Below are positions 7,896-16,566 of a stretch of DNA of 27,842 bases, one piece after another; within the stretch, counting starts at the first letter, position 1, and each line of letters begins with the position of its first letter. Source of the DNA: CAZLQF01 sp964561545 (lineage in GTDB: Bacteria; Bacteroidota; Bacteroidia; CAILMK01; CAYYUA01); assembly GCA_964561545.1 (NCBI GenBank), contig CAZLQF010000033.1, forward strand, positions 1-27,842. The letters are read 5' to 3'. A program made the translations under genes and the position numbers. The notes below the pieces were generated by a model. It worked only from the letters and a program-made list of their open reading frames with translations, was not told the origin of the DNA and searched no databases.

Positions 7896-9806
7896 TCAAT
7901 ACAAGAGTCGAATCTTAATGGTATTTTTAATGGCTCTTAGCGCTTCGATCACATTTTCATCGTAGCCTTTACTAATGTCTGTGATCACATAACCAACTTT
8001 CTCATTGGTCTTAAGATATTGACCTACAATGTTGATGTTGTGTTCTGCGAAGATCTGGTTGATCCTGGCAAGCAACCCCGGTTCGTTGTGGTGAATGTGG
8101 ATGAGGCGGTGGGCATCTTCAAAAGAGGGCAGTTTAATATCAGGGAAATTAACGCTGCGGGTGATCTCCCCGGAATTGATGAAGTGAATCAGCTTATTGG
8201 GCACGAAGGAGGCGGTATGCAATTGGGCTTCTTCCGTATCTTCTCCTATATGAGGCGTTAAGATCGCATTTGAAATGCCTTGCAATTCCGTTGAAAAATC
8301 TCGGGTATCAGCAAGTGGTTCATTGCTAAAAACATCCAGCGCAGCTCCGGATAATTTGCCGCTTTTCAGATTTTTGGCAACTGCTTGCGCATCTACAACT
8401 TTTCCATTACTGGAGTTTACCAATAAGGCCCGATCTTTCATTTTTTGGATGGCCTCCTCATTGATAAGGTTTTCATTTTCTTCCCGGTTATCTACGTGAA
8501 TGGAAACAATGTCGGCATCCGCAAGTAATTGCTCCATCGTTTCGTAAGGAGCTTTGTTGTCGATCCCGGGCTTATTAATTAGATCATAATGAATCACTTC
8601 CATCTTCATAGCATCGGCTATTTGACCCATTTGGTGGCCAATATTGCCATAGCCAATGATGCCTAACTTTTTACCCCTGAGCTCATTGCCGCAGGTAAAT
8701 GATTTGTTCCATACGCCTTCTTGCATTTCGCGGTTCCGCTCATGGGTTTGCCTAAGTAGAGCAATCATATTACCTATGGCCAGTTCAACCACACTTCGGG
8801 TGTTGCGGTAGGGTGCATTGAGAACGACTACGCCATTTTCAAGGCAAGCATCTGTATCCACGTTGGTGGCTTCAATACCAAATACGCCAATGGCTAAAAG
8901 CCTGCGGGCGTTGTTCACTACTTTTTGTGTTACTTGCGTATTATTGCCCACGCAAAGGATCGAAACGTCTTTGACCTTTTCGTAAAGCTCTTCCTCTGTA
9001 AGCCATTGTGATAAACTTTGTACCTGGTAACCTTCTTCTCTGAACTTTTCCTCAGCCTTTGGGTGCGGATCCCCTAATAGTAAAACTTTGATGCGGTTTT
9101 TGGGGTAAGAGATGGCCATGGGCAGTTGATGCTTGTATAGAAATTCATCAAAGCTGGGGGCTACGTGATCTGCTTTATCAAGAAGATTGGCCCGTTCAAT
9201 GTTTTCTGTAAATGCATAAAAACCTTTGGCAAGACCGGCTTCTTTAAGCTGAAAGTCCGTGTACCCATCTCCAATCACAAGCACATCTCCATCCAGCCCC
9301 ATGTTTTTGAGTTGTTTTACCTTACCACCTTCCTGGGCTAAATAATTGCCCTGATCAAACCCGATGATTTGTCCATTTTTGTTAAACTCAAACGTATTGG
9401 CAAAAATCTGGTCTGACGGGATGCCGTACTTGGCTACCACAGGAGCAATGTATTCTTTAAATCCTCCTGAGATGATAAAGATACGATCTGCATATTTCTC
9501 AAAAAATTCCTTGTTCCTTTCTATGGACGTGGAGATGTTTTTTTTAAGCTTTTCAACTACTTGATCGATGTCTTGTTTGCCTGCATTCAGTAGTTCTATT
9601 CTTTTTAGGAGGGTTTCTGGAAAAGACATTTTACCCTCCATGCCCAATTTGGTGTATTCCTTGATCTTACCAAGGCGCTTTTGTTTTTGCTCGGGGTCTT
9701 TGTCAAGTGATATAGCGGCCAATTCATCCAAGGCCTCAAATTGAATGAATGTGCTGTCAAAATCGATGACAAAATATTGGTTATGTTTTGCTTTTTGATC
9801 AGCCAT
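7896..9806 (-). CDS. HAD phosphatase - SerA-like 2-hydroxyacid dehydrogenase - ACT fusion with altered substrate site
   Basis: A 636-residue fusion. Residues about 10-225 form a phosphoserine-phosphatase-like HAD domain with DFDST (nucleophile Asp15, Asp17), ISGG at 112-115, and GDGYTD at 179-184. Residues about 238-550 are colinear with E. coli SerA: NAD motif GYGNIG (385-390), WNK (366-368), catalytic Glu496 and His519. An ACT domain (about 566-636) keeps the serine-site residues His572, Asn574 and Asn592. Against E. coli SerA, the phosphoglycerate-contact residues are missing: the LRSRT loop reads VGNNT (286-290), GTNQVD reads EATNVD (312-317), and the catalytic Arg240 position is Asn467 in NSSNG. 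As I recall them, typical Bacteroidota SerB-SerA fusions keep all of these. A standard annotation would be serA, but the substrate is probably not 3-phosphoglycerate. The phosphosulfolactate synthase gene lies 452 bases upstream on the same strand, which suggests sulfolactate chemistry. Confidence 0.9.
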   Translation of the reverse strand: MADQKAKHNQYFVIDFDSTFIQFEALDELAAISLDKDPEQKQKRLGKIKEYTKLGMEGKMSFPETLLKRIELLNAGKQDIDQVVEKLKKNISTSIERNKEFFEKYADRIFIISGGFKEYIAPVVAKYGIPSDQIFANTFEFNKNGQIIGFDQGNYLAQEGGKVKQLKNMGLDGDVLVIGDGYTDFQLKEAGLAKGFYAFTENIERANLLDKADHVAPSFDEFLYKHQLPMAISYPKNRIKVLLLGDPHPKAEEKFREEGYQVQSLSQWLTEEELYEKVKDVSILCVGNNTQVTQKVVNNARRLLAIGVFGIEATNVDTDACLENGVVVLNAPYRNTRSVVELAIGNMIALLRQTHERNREMQEGVWNKSFTCGNELRGKKLGIIGYGNIGHQMGQIADAMKMEVIHYDLINKPGIDNKAPYETMEQLLADADIVSIHVDNREENENLINEEAIQKMKDRALLVNSSNGKVVDAQAVAKNLKSGKLSGAALDVFSNEPLADTRDFSTELQGISNAILTPHIGEDTEEAQLHTASFVPNKLIHFINSGEITRSVNFPDIKLPSFEDAHRLIHIHHNEPGLLARINQIFAEHNINIVGQYLKTNEKVGYVITDISKGYDENVIEALRAIKNTIKIRLLY

Positions 9807-10258
9807 TGGTTGTGTTTTTATTATGAAAAAATTGCCATCTTATCAATGTCAATCCGTTTTTAATAAAGCTGCGAATTTCCTAATTATTTTTGCTTTATCC
9901 AATCGGATGAAGCCTGAATAAATAAGTTTTAAGGCTCATAAAACCTGGTTATAGGGGGTTTATAGTAACTAAGTCATTCCTTTTCATTCATTGGCCATTT
10001 GGTTTTATTTTTAAGCTTACCAGTTTCAGTTTTTACAATTAGACCTTGAACTCCCTTAAAGAGAGGTGGCATGATTTGAAGCTTAACGTTCCACAAGGTT
10101 TAAATCGCTAATCGAAATGAGTAATCCTGATGGATGATATAAGGATGAAACCAACTGATGATTAGAATGGGCTTATAGAAAGCTCTATGTGGAACTAAAA
10201 AGAAAAAGGTAAGGAATTTTGGCTATGAACTTAACGCATGCCAGGACATAAACCAAAA
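9807..10258. other. Intergenic region between the synthase and fusion genes
   Basis: 452 bases lie between the two same-strand genes. It should contain the promoter or leader of the fusion gene unless read-through from the TPR/synthase unit occurs; I find no clean TTTG/TAnnTTTG pair. On the minus strand, 9974-10099 is a 41-codon open stretch ending in TGA, containing PLFKGVQGLIVKTETGK, which is faintly like a KOW/NusG-type segment. It has a stop directly upstream and only an internal ATG. It may be a gene relic or chance. Confidence 0.4.
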
Positions 10259-11062
10259 TCATTTCAAGCCTTCTTTTACCTCAAAGTCCGAGTGATTTTT
10301 ATCCATAAAGCAAGAAAAGGTATCCGCCCGCATACCAATCCGCATGGTTTCAAGCGGGATCACCTCCTCCGGTGAAATGTTGCCAAGGTTCACATTTTGG
10401 CCCAACAACTTAATGAACCAAACTTGCTGGGGTTTTTTGGGCGCTTCCCAAATAATGCGCTCTCCCCTTATTTGGGTTAGTATTTCATCCACCAATCCTG
10501 AACGAACTTCCCCGGTTTCCCGGAAGATCCCGACCGTACCGCTTTCACGCGCTTCAGCTATTACTTTGTAGCTACCGGCTTCAAATTCGGCTTCCATGAG
10601 TTCAATCCATTTATAAGGCGGTAAGATGGTTTCTTTATCCTTAGAGCCGACTTCGGAAAGTACCGTAAATTGTTTGGATAGGTTGTATATGAAATCTAAT
10701 TTCTTATCATGAGGAATGTGCAATGAACCATCTGATACCTCTACGAATTCCATATTGTACCGATCCAGCACCCGCATGTAATCTTCAAACTGATCGCGGA
10801 TCACAAATGCTTCGAAAAGTGTTCCGCCAAAATAAGCTGGTATCCCCGCATATCGGTATATATTGAGCTTTTCTTCAAGCTTGGGCGTAACAAATGCACT
10901 ACCAAAACCAAGTTTAACGTAATCAATGTATTCCCCTGCGAGGTCGAGCAGGTCTTCTACAGCTTTACAACTCATGCCTTTGTCCATCACCATGGTGATT
11001 CCGTTTTCACGAGTTTTTTCGGTGCGCTTCGGAACGTCCTTGAGCTCAAAGTTCATCGCCAT
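10259..11062 (-). CDS. comA: Phosphosulfolactate synthase, ComA family
   Basis: A 267-residue TIM-barrel enzyme expected to add sulfite to phosphoenolpyruvate, giving (2R)-phospho-3-sulfolactate, the first step of the archaeal-type coenzyme M route. Family landmarks are all present: YVKLGFGSAF (48-57), FGGTLFEAF (78-86), VEVSDGSLHIP (107-117), EVGSKD (137-142), EARESGTVGIF (170-180), IIWEAPKKPQQ (203-213), VNLGNISPEEV (224-234) and RADTF (245-249). Length is normal for the family. The gene starts 4 bases after the TAG of the TPR gene. An alternative start is the second ATG (Met3, at 11056). In bacteria this enzyme can supply sulfolactate, or precursors of cysteate. Sulfonolipids built from cysteate (capnine type) are typical of Bacteroidota, so that is a plausible end use. 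The role beyond the first reaction is inferred. The symbol comA here is the coenzyme M gene, not the competence gene. Confidence 0.93.
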   Translation of the reverse strand: MAMNFELKDVPKRTEKTRENGITMVMDKGMSCKAVEDLLDLAGEYIDYVKLGFGSAFVTPKLEEKLNIYRYAGIPAYFGGTLFEAFVIRDQFEDYMRVLDRYNMEFVEVSDGSLHIPHDKKLDFIYNLSKQFTVLSEVGSKDKETILPPYKWIELMEAEFEAGSYKVIAEARESGTVGIFRETGEVRSGLVDEILTQIRGERIIWEAPKKPQQVWFIKLLGQNVNLGNISPEEVIPLETMRIGMRADTFSCFMDKNHSDFEVKEGLK

Positions 11063-11066
11063 AGGT

Positions 11067-12467
11067 CTACTGCTTATAATTTGCTATAAGGTTTTGGATC
11101 CAGTTGTTATTTTCAAAGTGCGGGAAATAATCGTATAAATAATTTTCGCCATCCACATTCAACCTAAATGCGGAGTCCAAATAGTATTCGGCTTGTGTTT
11201 TGTCTCCTATTACCAAAAGCATTCCGGATAAAACGAAATGAAGTTCATCAGAATCCGGATTGACTTTCGTGCTTTCTTTTAGTAAATCAATGCTCTCCTG
11301 ATTCCGTTCTTCATCATAAAGCATGAAGGCATAATCGATCCAACTTTCTATGTGCATGGGATCAAGCTCAATAACTTGGTTGTAAGCTTTTTCTGCTTTA
11401 TCGGTGTTGTCCGTTAAGTTGTAACTGGTTGCCAGTGAATGCCAGTAAGTTTCTTCTTCCTCATTGATTTCAACGGATTTTTCTAAAAACGGGATGGCAT
11501 TCTTGTACTTAAGCTCATATTGATAAGTTTCGCCCATGCCATACCAAGCATCTCCGAACTCACCATCCACTTCAATGGCTTTTTTGTAATATTCCCGGGC
11601 ATCTTCAAACCGGTTTTGCATTTTGTAGCAATGCCCTATCCTTGAATAGGTAAGCGCATCTGGCTTGTAGTTCTTAAGGAAGCTTTTGTAATGTTCAATA
11701 GCATTGGGATAGTTTTCCAGGGTCATATAGGTTTGCGCCAAGGAATTATGGGCCTGAGCAAAATCATCGCGAATTACAACTGCGTAATCAAAAGCCATCA
11801 TAGCTTTTTCATACATCTCGAGTTTGCTGTAAAGCAAGCCTAAGTGAAACCATGCTTGATGGGAGAAGGGATCCTCGTCCACAAATTGCTCGTAAAAACG
11901 AACACTTTCCTGGGGTATGTCCAGAAAATCATAACAATAGGCCAATTCATAGATGGCTTGTTTGTTATGCGGGTTTAGTTCAAGGGCTTTTTTAAGGTTT
12001 TCAATTGCTTGTTGGTATTTATCCCAATTCTCGTAGGTAAAAGCCTTCAACAAATAAATTTCATCGTTTTCTACTGTGAATTCCTGTGCCTGCTCATAAC
12101 ATTTGATGGCTTCTTCAAAATGGTCCATGTCTTCGTGAACACTGGCAAGCAGCAAGTAAATATCATAGTTACCGGGTTCAAGCGATAAGGCTTTATCAAG
12201 CAATTCGAGTGCTTGGGTGTATTCCTGATCGAATAACAGTAATTCTGCCTTCCGGGTAAGGAAAGTAACCCCGTAAGGGTGTTGATTGAGGGCGCGGTTT
12301 ACAACTTCTAAAGCTTTGTTGAACTTATTTTTATTGAGATAGTAATCAAGGATTTCTTCAAACTCCTCAACTTCAAAAAAGAAGTTATCATTGTTCGACT
12401 TCATCTGCTCGTATCGCCTCACCAAGTCCCTTACTTCACCCTCAAAGCGGTTTTCATATTCTTCCAT
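11067..12467 (-). CDS. Tetratricopeptide-repeat protein, probably cytoplasmic
   Basis: A 466-residue protein made almost wholly of tandem 34-residue TPR units, about eleven or twelve, with the usual W/L-G-Y-A-P pattern, for example ALEVVNRALNQHPYGVTFLT, AIENLKKALELNPHNKQAIY and AEKAYNQVIELDPMHIESWI. The first 30 residues are charged and there is no signal peptide or membrane helix, so a cytoplasmic scaffold is likely. No catalytic domain is seen. The ATG at 12465-12467 is preceded by AAAAAGG at good spacing. Its stop codon is only 4 bases from the synthase start, so the two are almost certainly co-transcribed and possibly translationally coupled. What it scaffolds cannot be read from the sequence. 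Confidence 0.9.
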   Translation of the reverse strand: MEEYENRFEGEVRDLVRRYEQMKSNNDNFFFEVEEFEEILDYYLNKNKFNKALEVVNRALNQHPYGVTFLTRKAELLLFDQEYTQALELLDKALSLEPGNYDIYLLLASVHEDMDHFEEAIKCYEQAQEFTVENDEIYLLKAFTYENWDKYQQAIENLKKALELNPHNKQAIYELAYCYDFLDIPQESVRFYEQFVDEDPFSHQAWFHLGLLYSKLEMYEKAMMAFDYAVVIRDDFAQAHNSLAQTYMTLENYPNAIEHYKSFLKNYKPDALTYSRIGHCYKMQNRFEDAREYYKKAIEVDGEFGDAWYGMGETYQYELKYKNAIPFLEKSVEINEEEETYWHSLATSYNLTDNTDKAEKAYNQVIELDPMHIESWIDYAFMLYDEERNQESIDLLKESTKVNPDSDELHFVLSGMLLVIGDKTQAEYYLDSAFRLNVDGENYLYDYFPHFENNNWIQNLIANYKQ

Positions 12468-12490
12468 TCAAGGGCCTTTTTGTATTTGCA

Positions 12491-12498
12491 CAAATGTA
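12491..12498 (-). promoter_or_regulatory. Possible -7 box for the TPR/synthase operon
   Basis: Read on the minus strand the sequence is TACATTTG, a perfect match to the Bacteroidota -7 consensus TAnnTTTG, 24 bases ahead of the TPR start codon. No TTTG is found at the expected -33 distance. It lies in the 87-base divergent gap shared with the peptidase gene. Confidence 0.3.
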
Positions 12499-12554
12499 TT
12501 AAAATTTTAAAAAATTTGGCTTTAATACAAAACTGTTAAATAAATCATCTACAT

Positions 12555-15551
12555 ATGTTGCGTTCAATTTTACCCTTGATTTTTTTTTATTTGGGTTTGT
12601 TTAATGGTGTACATGGCTCTTATTGGCAACAAAAAGTTGATTACGATATACAAGTAAAATTAGATGATACCAGCCACCAACTACATGGTTTTGAATCAAT
12701 TACTTACCATAATCGTTCACAGACCACTTTAAACGTTTTGTACTTCCATTTATGGCCCAATGCTTACAGTAGTAAAAATACCCCATTTGCCAAGCAAAAG
12801 CTTCAAAATGGCAGTAAATCCTTTGCTCAAGCAAATGAAAGTGAAATGGGTCAATTAGATTCGCTTAACTTCAAAGCCAATGGCGAGAAATTGTATTATC
12901 AATTTGAAGATGAATTTCAGGAGATATGCAAAGTGGCCCTTAAGGAACCCCTAAAACCCGGAGATAGCATTACGGTAACAACCCCTTTCAGGGTAAAAAT
13001 CCCTGGAAATTTTTCTCGAATGGGGCGCGATGGGCAATCCTATCAAATAACCCAATGGTATCCCAAAGTGGCGATGTATGATGAAAATGGTTGGCACACG
13101 TTCTCTTATTTGAACCAAGGAGAATTTTACAACAACTTTGGTGATTATGATGTAGAAATCACGCTTCCTGAGAATTATGTGGTGGGAGCAACCGGTCAGC
13201 TTCAAACACCTTCTGAAATTGAATGGCTTCAAAAAAAGGATAGTGCAACCAGGCAGCAAATGCCATTTGAAGCGGATGATCAAACCTTACCTACGCCCTC
13301 TTCCTCTGATCAGATGAAAACCCTTCATTACACCCAGCAAAATGTCCCTGATTTTGCATGGTTTACCGATAAAAACTACAACGTGTTGATGGACACGGTC
13401 CAAATTCCCCGTTCAGATAGTTTCATCACCAGCTATTCCATGTTTAACGATGCTTATGCACCTTCTTTTCAAAATAGCCCTCAAAAAATCCGACAAGCCA
13501 TTCAATATTTTTCCCGTAAAGTAGGTGCTTATCCTTATGAAACCTATACGGTGGTTAACGGAGCTTTGAAGACCGGGGGCGGCATGGAGTATCCCACCAT
13601 TACTGTGGTTTCAGATAAAAACCCAGAAGTAACCATTCTTCATGAAATTGGTCACTCCTGGTTCCAGTGTATTTTGGCCTTCAATGAACGCAAATACCCT
13701 TGGCTCGATGAAGGGCTTACCACTTTTTACCAAAACCGCTACTATCGCGAAAAACAGGACGAATCTATGTTAACTGGCATGGAAGAGCTTGACTTCGATC
13801 TATTTAACATGGATGCGATTTACGACTATGTTGTACAGCACCAAGAGCAAGTAGCTTTAGATCAACCGGTGCAAGAGCATTCAACTCAATTTACCAGCAT
13901 CAACTATTTTGCCATGGTTTATGCCAAAGCTCCAAGATTGCTTCGGTATTTGTATGAATACAAAGGAACATCAGTATTTGACAGTGTAATGCACCATTTT
14001 TACGATCAATGGAAGTTCCGCCATCCCGATCCGGAAGACCTCCATAAAACTTTTGAATCTTATTTTAAAAAGGATTTTGATTGGTTTTTTGATGACCTCA
14101 TTCAAAGCCGCAAAAGCGTAGATTATGGCATTGATGGCAAAGTAAAAGGAACAGCGGATCAACTGGTGATTTACAACAACACGGGGGTTCGAGCTCCGGT
14201 TTTAATGAAAGTTTACAAAGACACAGCTGTTAAGCATCAACAATGGATTCATGGCTTTGAGGGCACGAAAAAGGTAACCATCCCTACAGATGATTACACC
14301 AAAGCAGTTATCAATCCAAGGAAAATTGTACCTGAAAGCAATTATAAAAACAATTACCATTATGCAACAGGCATTAAGAATGTTATTAAGCCAATTGATC
14401 TTCGATCTTTCATAGGTATAGACCAACCAGATAAAAATGACCTTTTCGTTAACCCTGCATTGGGATTTAATAAAGGAGATGGTTTCATGTTAGGAGGAGT
14501 CGTTAGCAATAGCTTGCTGCCCCCCCAAAATCTTGAATATTCCTTTATTCCGCTTTATGGTTTTGAAAGCCAGCGCTTAGCAGGCATAGGCAAATTCTCG
14601 TCCAATTTTTATTACCAAACCGATCAAGCATGGCATAACCTGGAATTAGGGATCAAGGGCAAAAGGTTCACCTATGACCGGGATCCGCTGTTGACCTACA
14701 ACAAATTTGAGCCCTACTTACACTTTCAATTGAAGCCTAAACCCTTTCGAAAAAATTGGAAACACCACTTTAAATTAAGGTCTGCCAATGTTTGGAGGGA
14801 ACAGGAAGAATTCAAGTTGTTTGAAGAAGATCTTGTGAAGGAAAACCGGGTTTACCATGTCAATGAATTTAAATACAAACTAGAACGTCAACATCAATTG
14901 ACGCCATTTTCGACTGAGCTAACCTTTCAACAAAACAATTATTTTGTAAAAACCTTTGCCGAAGTTAAAGGCAAGCTTCCTTATTGGAACAATGAAAGCT
15001 TTTTGAAATGGCGGGTGTTTGGAGGATATTTTCCTGACTATGATGAAAGTATGGCAGAATTTAAAGTAGCGCCGACCTTTCGTTATGGTAGCAGGATGAA
15101 AAGATTTGAAGATGATTACATGTATGACGAACTCTTGGTCAGCCGCACTGGTACTGGAAACATATGGGCGCAACAAACCTATAAAAGCAATGGCAATTTT
15201 AAAGTGATATCCGGGATAGGAGGTACTTCAGACTGGCTTACAGCCGTTAATTTACAAACGCCCATCCATCCAGATGTTCCTTTCCGTATTTTTGGAGATT
15301 TTGGTACCAATGCCAATTCGTGGGATGGCTCTGAATTTGGAGAAGAAGTAAAAGTGGCTTATGATGCCGGTTTTGCTCTGGTCTTGGCAGAAGATTTCTT
15401 TGAAGTATATTACCCCTTTCTTTACTCGGATAATTTCAATAGCTATTTTGATAACAACGATTGGCACGAGGCCATCCTTTTCCGGTTAAATCTTAAGTCA
15501 ATTAATTTTATGCAAATCAGGAAAGATTTGCAAGGTTTAATGAGCAATTAG
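12555..15551 (+). CDS. Secreted M1-family metallopeptidase with long beta-rich C-terminus
   Basis: A 998-residue zinc peptidase. A hydrophobic N-terminus (about 4-20) fits a signal peptide. The M1 hallmarks are the zinc motif HEIGH at 363-367 with the third ligand Glu386 in WLDEGLTTF, and a GGMEYP exopeptidase motif (342-347) in the place of GAMEN. The N-terminal 200 residues match the beta-sandwich domain of aminopeptidase N. Residues about 600-998 are rich in alternating aromatic strands and could form a barrel-like or sandwich module, which I cannot assign. The protein ends without a T9SS sorting signal that I recognise. It is expected to trim peptides in the periplasm or at the outer membrane. 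It is divergent from the TPR gene and convergent with menB. Confidence 0.92.
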   Translation: MLRSILPLIFFYLGLFNGVHGSYWQQKVDYDIQVKLDDTSHQLHGFESITYHNRSQTTLNVLYFHLWPNAYSSKNTPFAKQKLQNGSKSFAQANESEMGQLDSLNFKANGEKLYYQFEDEFQEICKVALKEPLKPGDSITVTTPFRVKIPGNFSRMGRDGQSYQITQWYPKVAMYDENGWHTFSYLNQGEFYNNFGDYDVEITLPENYVVGATGQLQTPSEIEWLQKKDSATRQQMPFEADDQTLPTPSSSDQMKTLHYTQQNVPDFAWFTDKNYNVLMDTVQIPRSDSFITSYSMFNDAYAPSFQNSPQKIRQAIQYFSRKVGAYPYETYTVVNGALKTGGGMEYPTITVVSDKNPEVTILHEIGHSWFQCILAFNERKYPWLDEGLTTFYQNRYYREKQDESMLTGMEELDFDLFNMDAIYDYVVQHQEQVALDQPVQEHSTQFTSINYFAMVYAKAPRLLRYLYEYKGTSVFDSVMHHFYDQWKFRHPDPEDLHKTFESYFKKDFDWFFDDLIQSRKSVDYGIDGKVKGTADQLVIYNNTGVRAPVLMKVYKDTAVKHQQWIHGFEGTKKVTIPTDDYTKAVINPRKIVPESNYKNNYHYATGIKNVIKPIDLRSFIGIDQPDKNDLFVNPALGFNKGDGFMLGGVVSNSLLPPQNLEYSFIPLYGFESQRLAGIGKFSSNFYYQTDQAWHNLELGIKGKRFTYDRDPLLTYNKFEPYLHFQLKPKPFRKNWKHHFKLRSANVWREQEEFKLFEEDLVKENRVYHVNEFKYKLERQHQLTPFSTELTFQQNNYFVKTFAEVKGKLPYWNNESFLKWRVFGGYFPDYDESMAEFKVAPTFRYGSRMKRFEDDYMYDELLVSRTGTGNIWAQQTYKSNGNFKVISGIGGTSDWLTAVNLQTPIHPDVPFRIFGDFGTNANSWDGSEFGEEVKVAYDAGFALVLAEDFFEVYYPFLYSDNFNSYFDNNDWHEAILFRLNLKSINFMQIRKDLQGLMSN

Positions 15552-15560
15552 GCATCAAAT

Positions 15561-15614
15561 AAAAAAGCCCAATACCTTCTATCAGCCTTATTGAAAGGTG
15601 CAAATATTGGTTTT
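15561..15614. terminator. Likely bidirectional terminator between peptidase and menB
   Basis: An imperfect hairpin pairs CCAATA-CCTT (15569-15578) with AAGG...TATTGG (15596-15610). An A-run lies on its left side and TTTT on its right. Placed between two convergent genes, it could end transcription from both sides. Confidence 0.4.
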
Positions 15615-15625
15615 ACAACATTATA

Positions 15626-16450
15626 TTAAGGATAGCGCGGATATTTGCTAAAGTCCGGCTTACGTTTTTCAAGGAACGCATTTTTACCTTCTTTGGCCTC
15701 ATCACTTAAATAGTAAAGCAAGGTTGCATTGCCGGCCAGTTCCTGCAAACCGGCCTGCCCATCCAAATCTGCATTGAAGGCAGCTTTTAAGCATCGAATG
15801 GCCATCGGGCTTTTTTGCAGGATTTTTTCACCCCAATCTACTGTAGCTTCTTCAAGTTGTTCATACGGTACTACTTTGTTCACCAAGCCCATCTTTTCGG
15901 CATCTGCCGCCGTATATTTTTCACATAAGTACCAGATCTCCCGTGCTTTTTTCTGTCCTACAATACTGGCCAGATAAATGGCGCCATAACCGCCATCAAA
16001 ACTTCCAACTTTAGGCCCGGTTTGCCCGAACATGGCATTTTCTGCCGCAACCGTTAGGTCGCACATAACATGGAGCACGTGACCCCCACCAATGGCCCAA
16101 CCTGCAACCATAGCGATCACAGGTTTGGGTATGTTGCGGATTTGCTTTTGCAGGTCAAGAACATTAAGGCGTGGTACTTGATCTTCCCCAACGTAACCGC
16201 CTTCCCCTCTTACTGATTGATCACCGCCACTACAAAAAGCTTTGCCGCCTTCACCGGTTAAGATAACCACCCCAATATTGGGATCTTCCCGGCTTATTTC
16301 CATGGCACGGCTCATCTCTTTAACCGTTAGAGGTGTAAAAGCATTGTGAACTTCCGGCCGGTTAATGCTGATCTTAGCTATGCCGTTGTAATATTCAAAG
16401 AGGATTTCTTCGAACTCCTGAATTTTTTCCCATTGAAATTTTCTTTCCAT
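15626..16450 (-). CDS. menB: 1,4-dihydroxy-2-naphthoyl-CoA synthase
   Basis: A 274-residue crotonase-fold enzyme that closes the naphthoquinone ring from O-succinylbenzoyl-CoA in menaquinone synthesis. Recognised motifs are NRPEVHNAFTP, GEGGKAFCSGGDQ, the oxyanion-hole region GWAIGGGHVLHVMCDLTVAA, and GQTGPKVGSFDGGYG. The glycine in QTGPKVGSF is the feature of the bicarbonate-using MenB type. The C-terminus FLEKRKPDFSKYPRYP is typical of the family. The frame extends upstream to a TTG at 16483, but I chose the ATG at 16450. It follows an AGGT-like site and gives the family's usual N-terminus. Menaquinone is the respiratory quinone of Bacteroidota. Other men genes are not in the window. Confidence 0.95.
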   Translation of the reverse strand: MERKFQWEKIQEFEEILFEYYNGIAKISINRPEVHNAFTPLTVKEMSRAMEISREDPNIGVVILTGEGGKAFCSGGDQSVRGEGGYVGEDQVPRLNVLDLQKQIRNIPKPVIAMVAGWAIGGGHVLHVMCDLTVAAENAMFGQTGPKVGSFDGGYGAIYLASIVGQKKAREIWYLCEKYTAADAEKMGLVNKVVPYEQLEEATVDWGEKILQKSPMAIRCLKAAFNADLDGQAGLQELAGNATLLYYLSDEAKEGKNAFLEKRKPDFSKYPRYP

Positions 16451-16566
16451 ACCTATCGGACTTTTGGTAGTACATTTTAACAATTAGTTGGAATTCTTGT
16501 TGATATGTTGCCTTGAAAATATCAATAAAAAAACCTCTTATTAAATATTTATTGCCAGTTTATTTG

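Noticed and set aside
16451..16483. N-terminal extension of MenB from a TTG
   Set aside because: The extra 11 residues match no MenB that I know and the ATG at 16450 has the better ribosome site.
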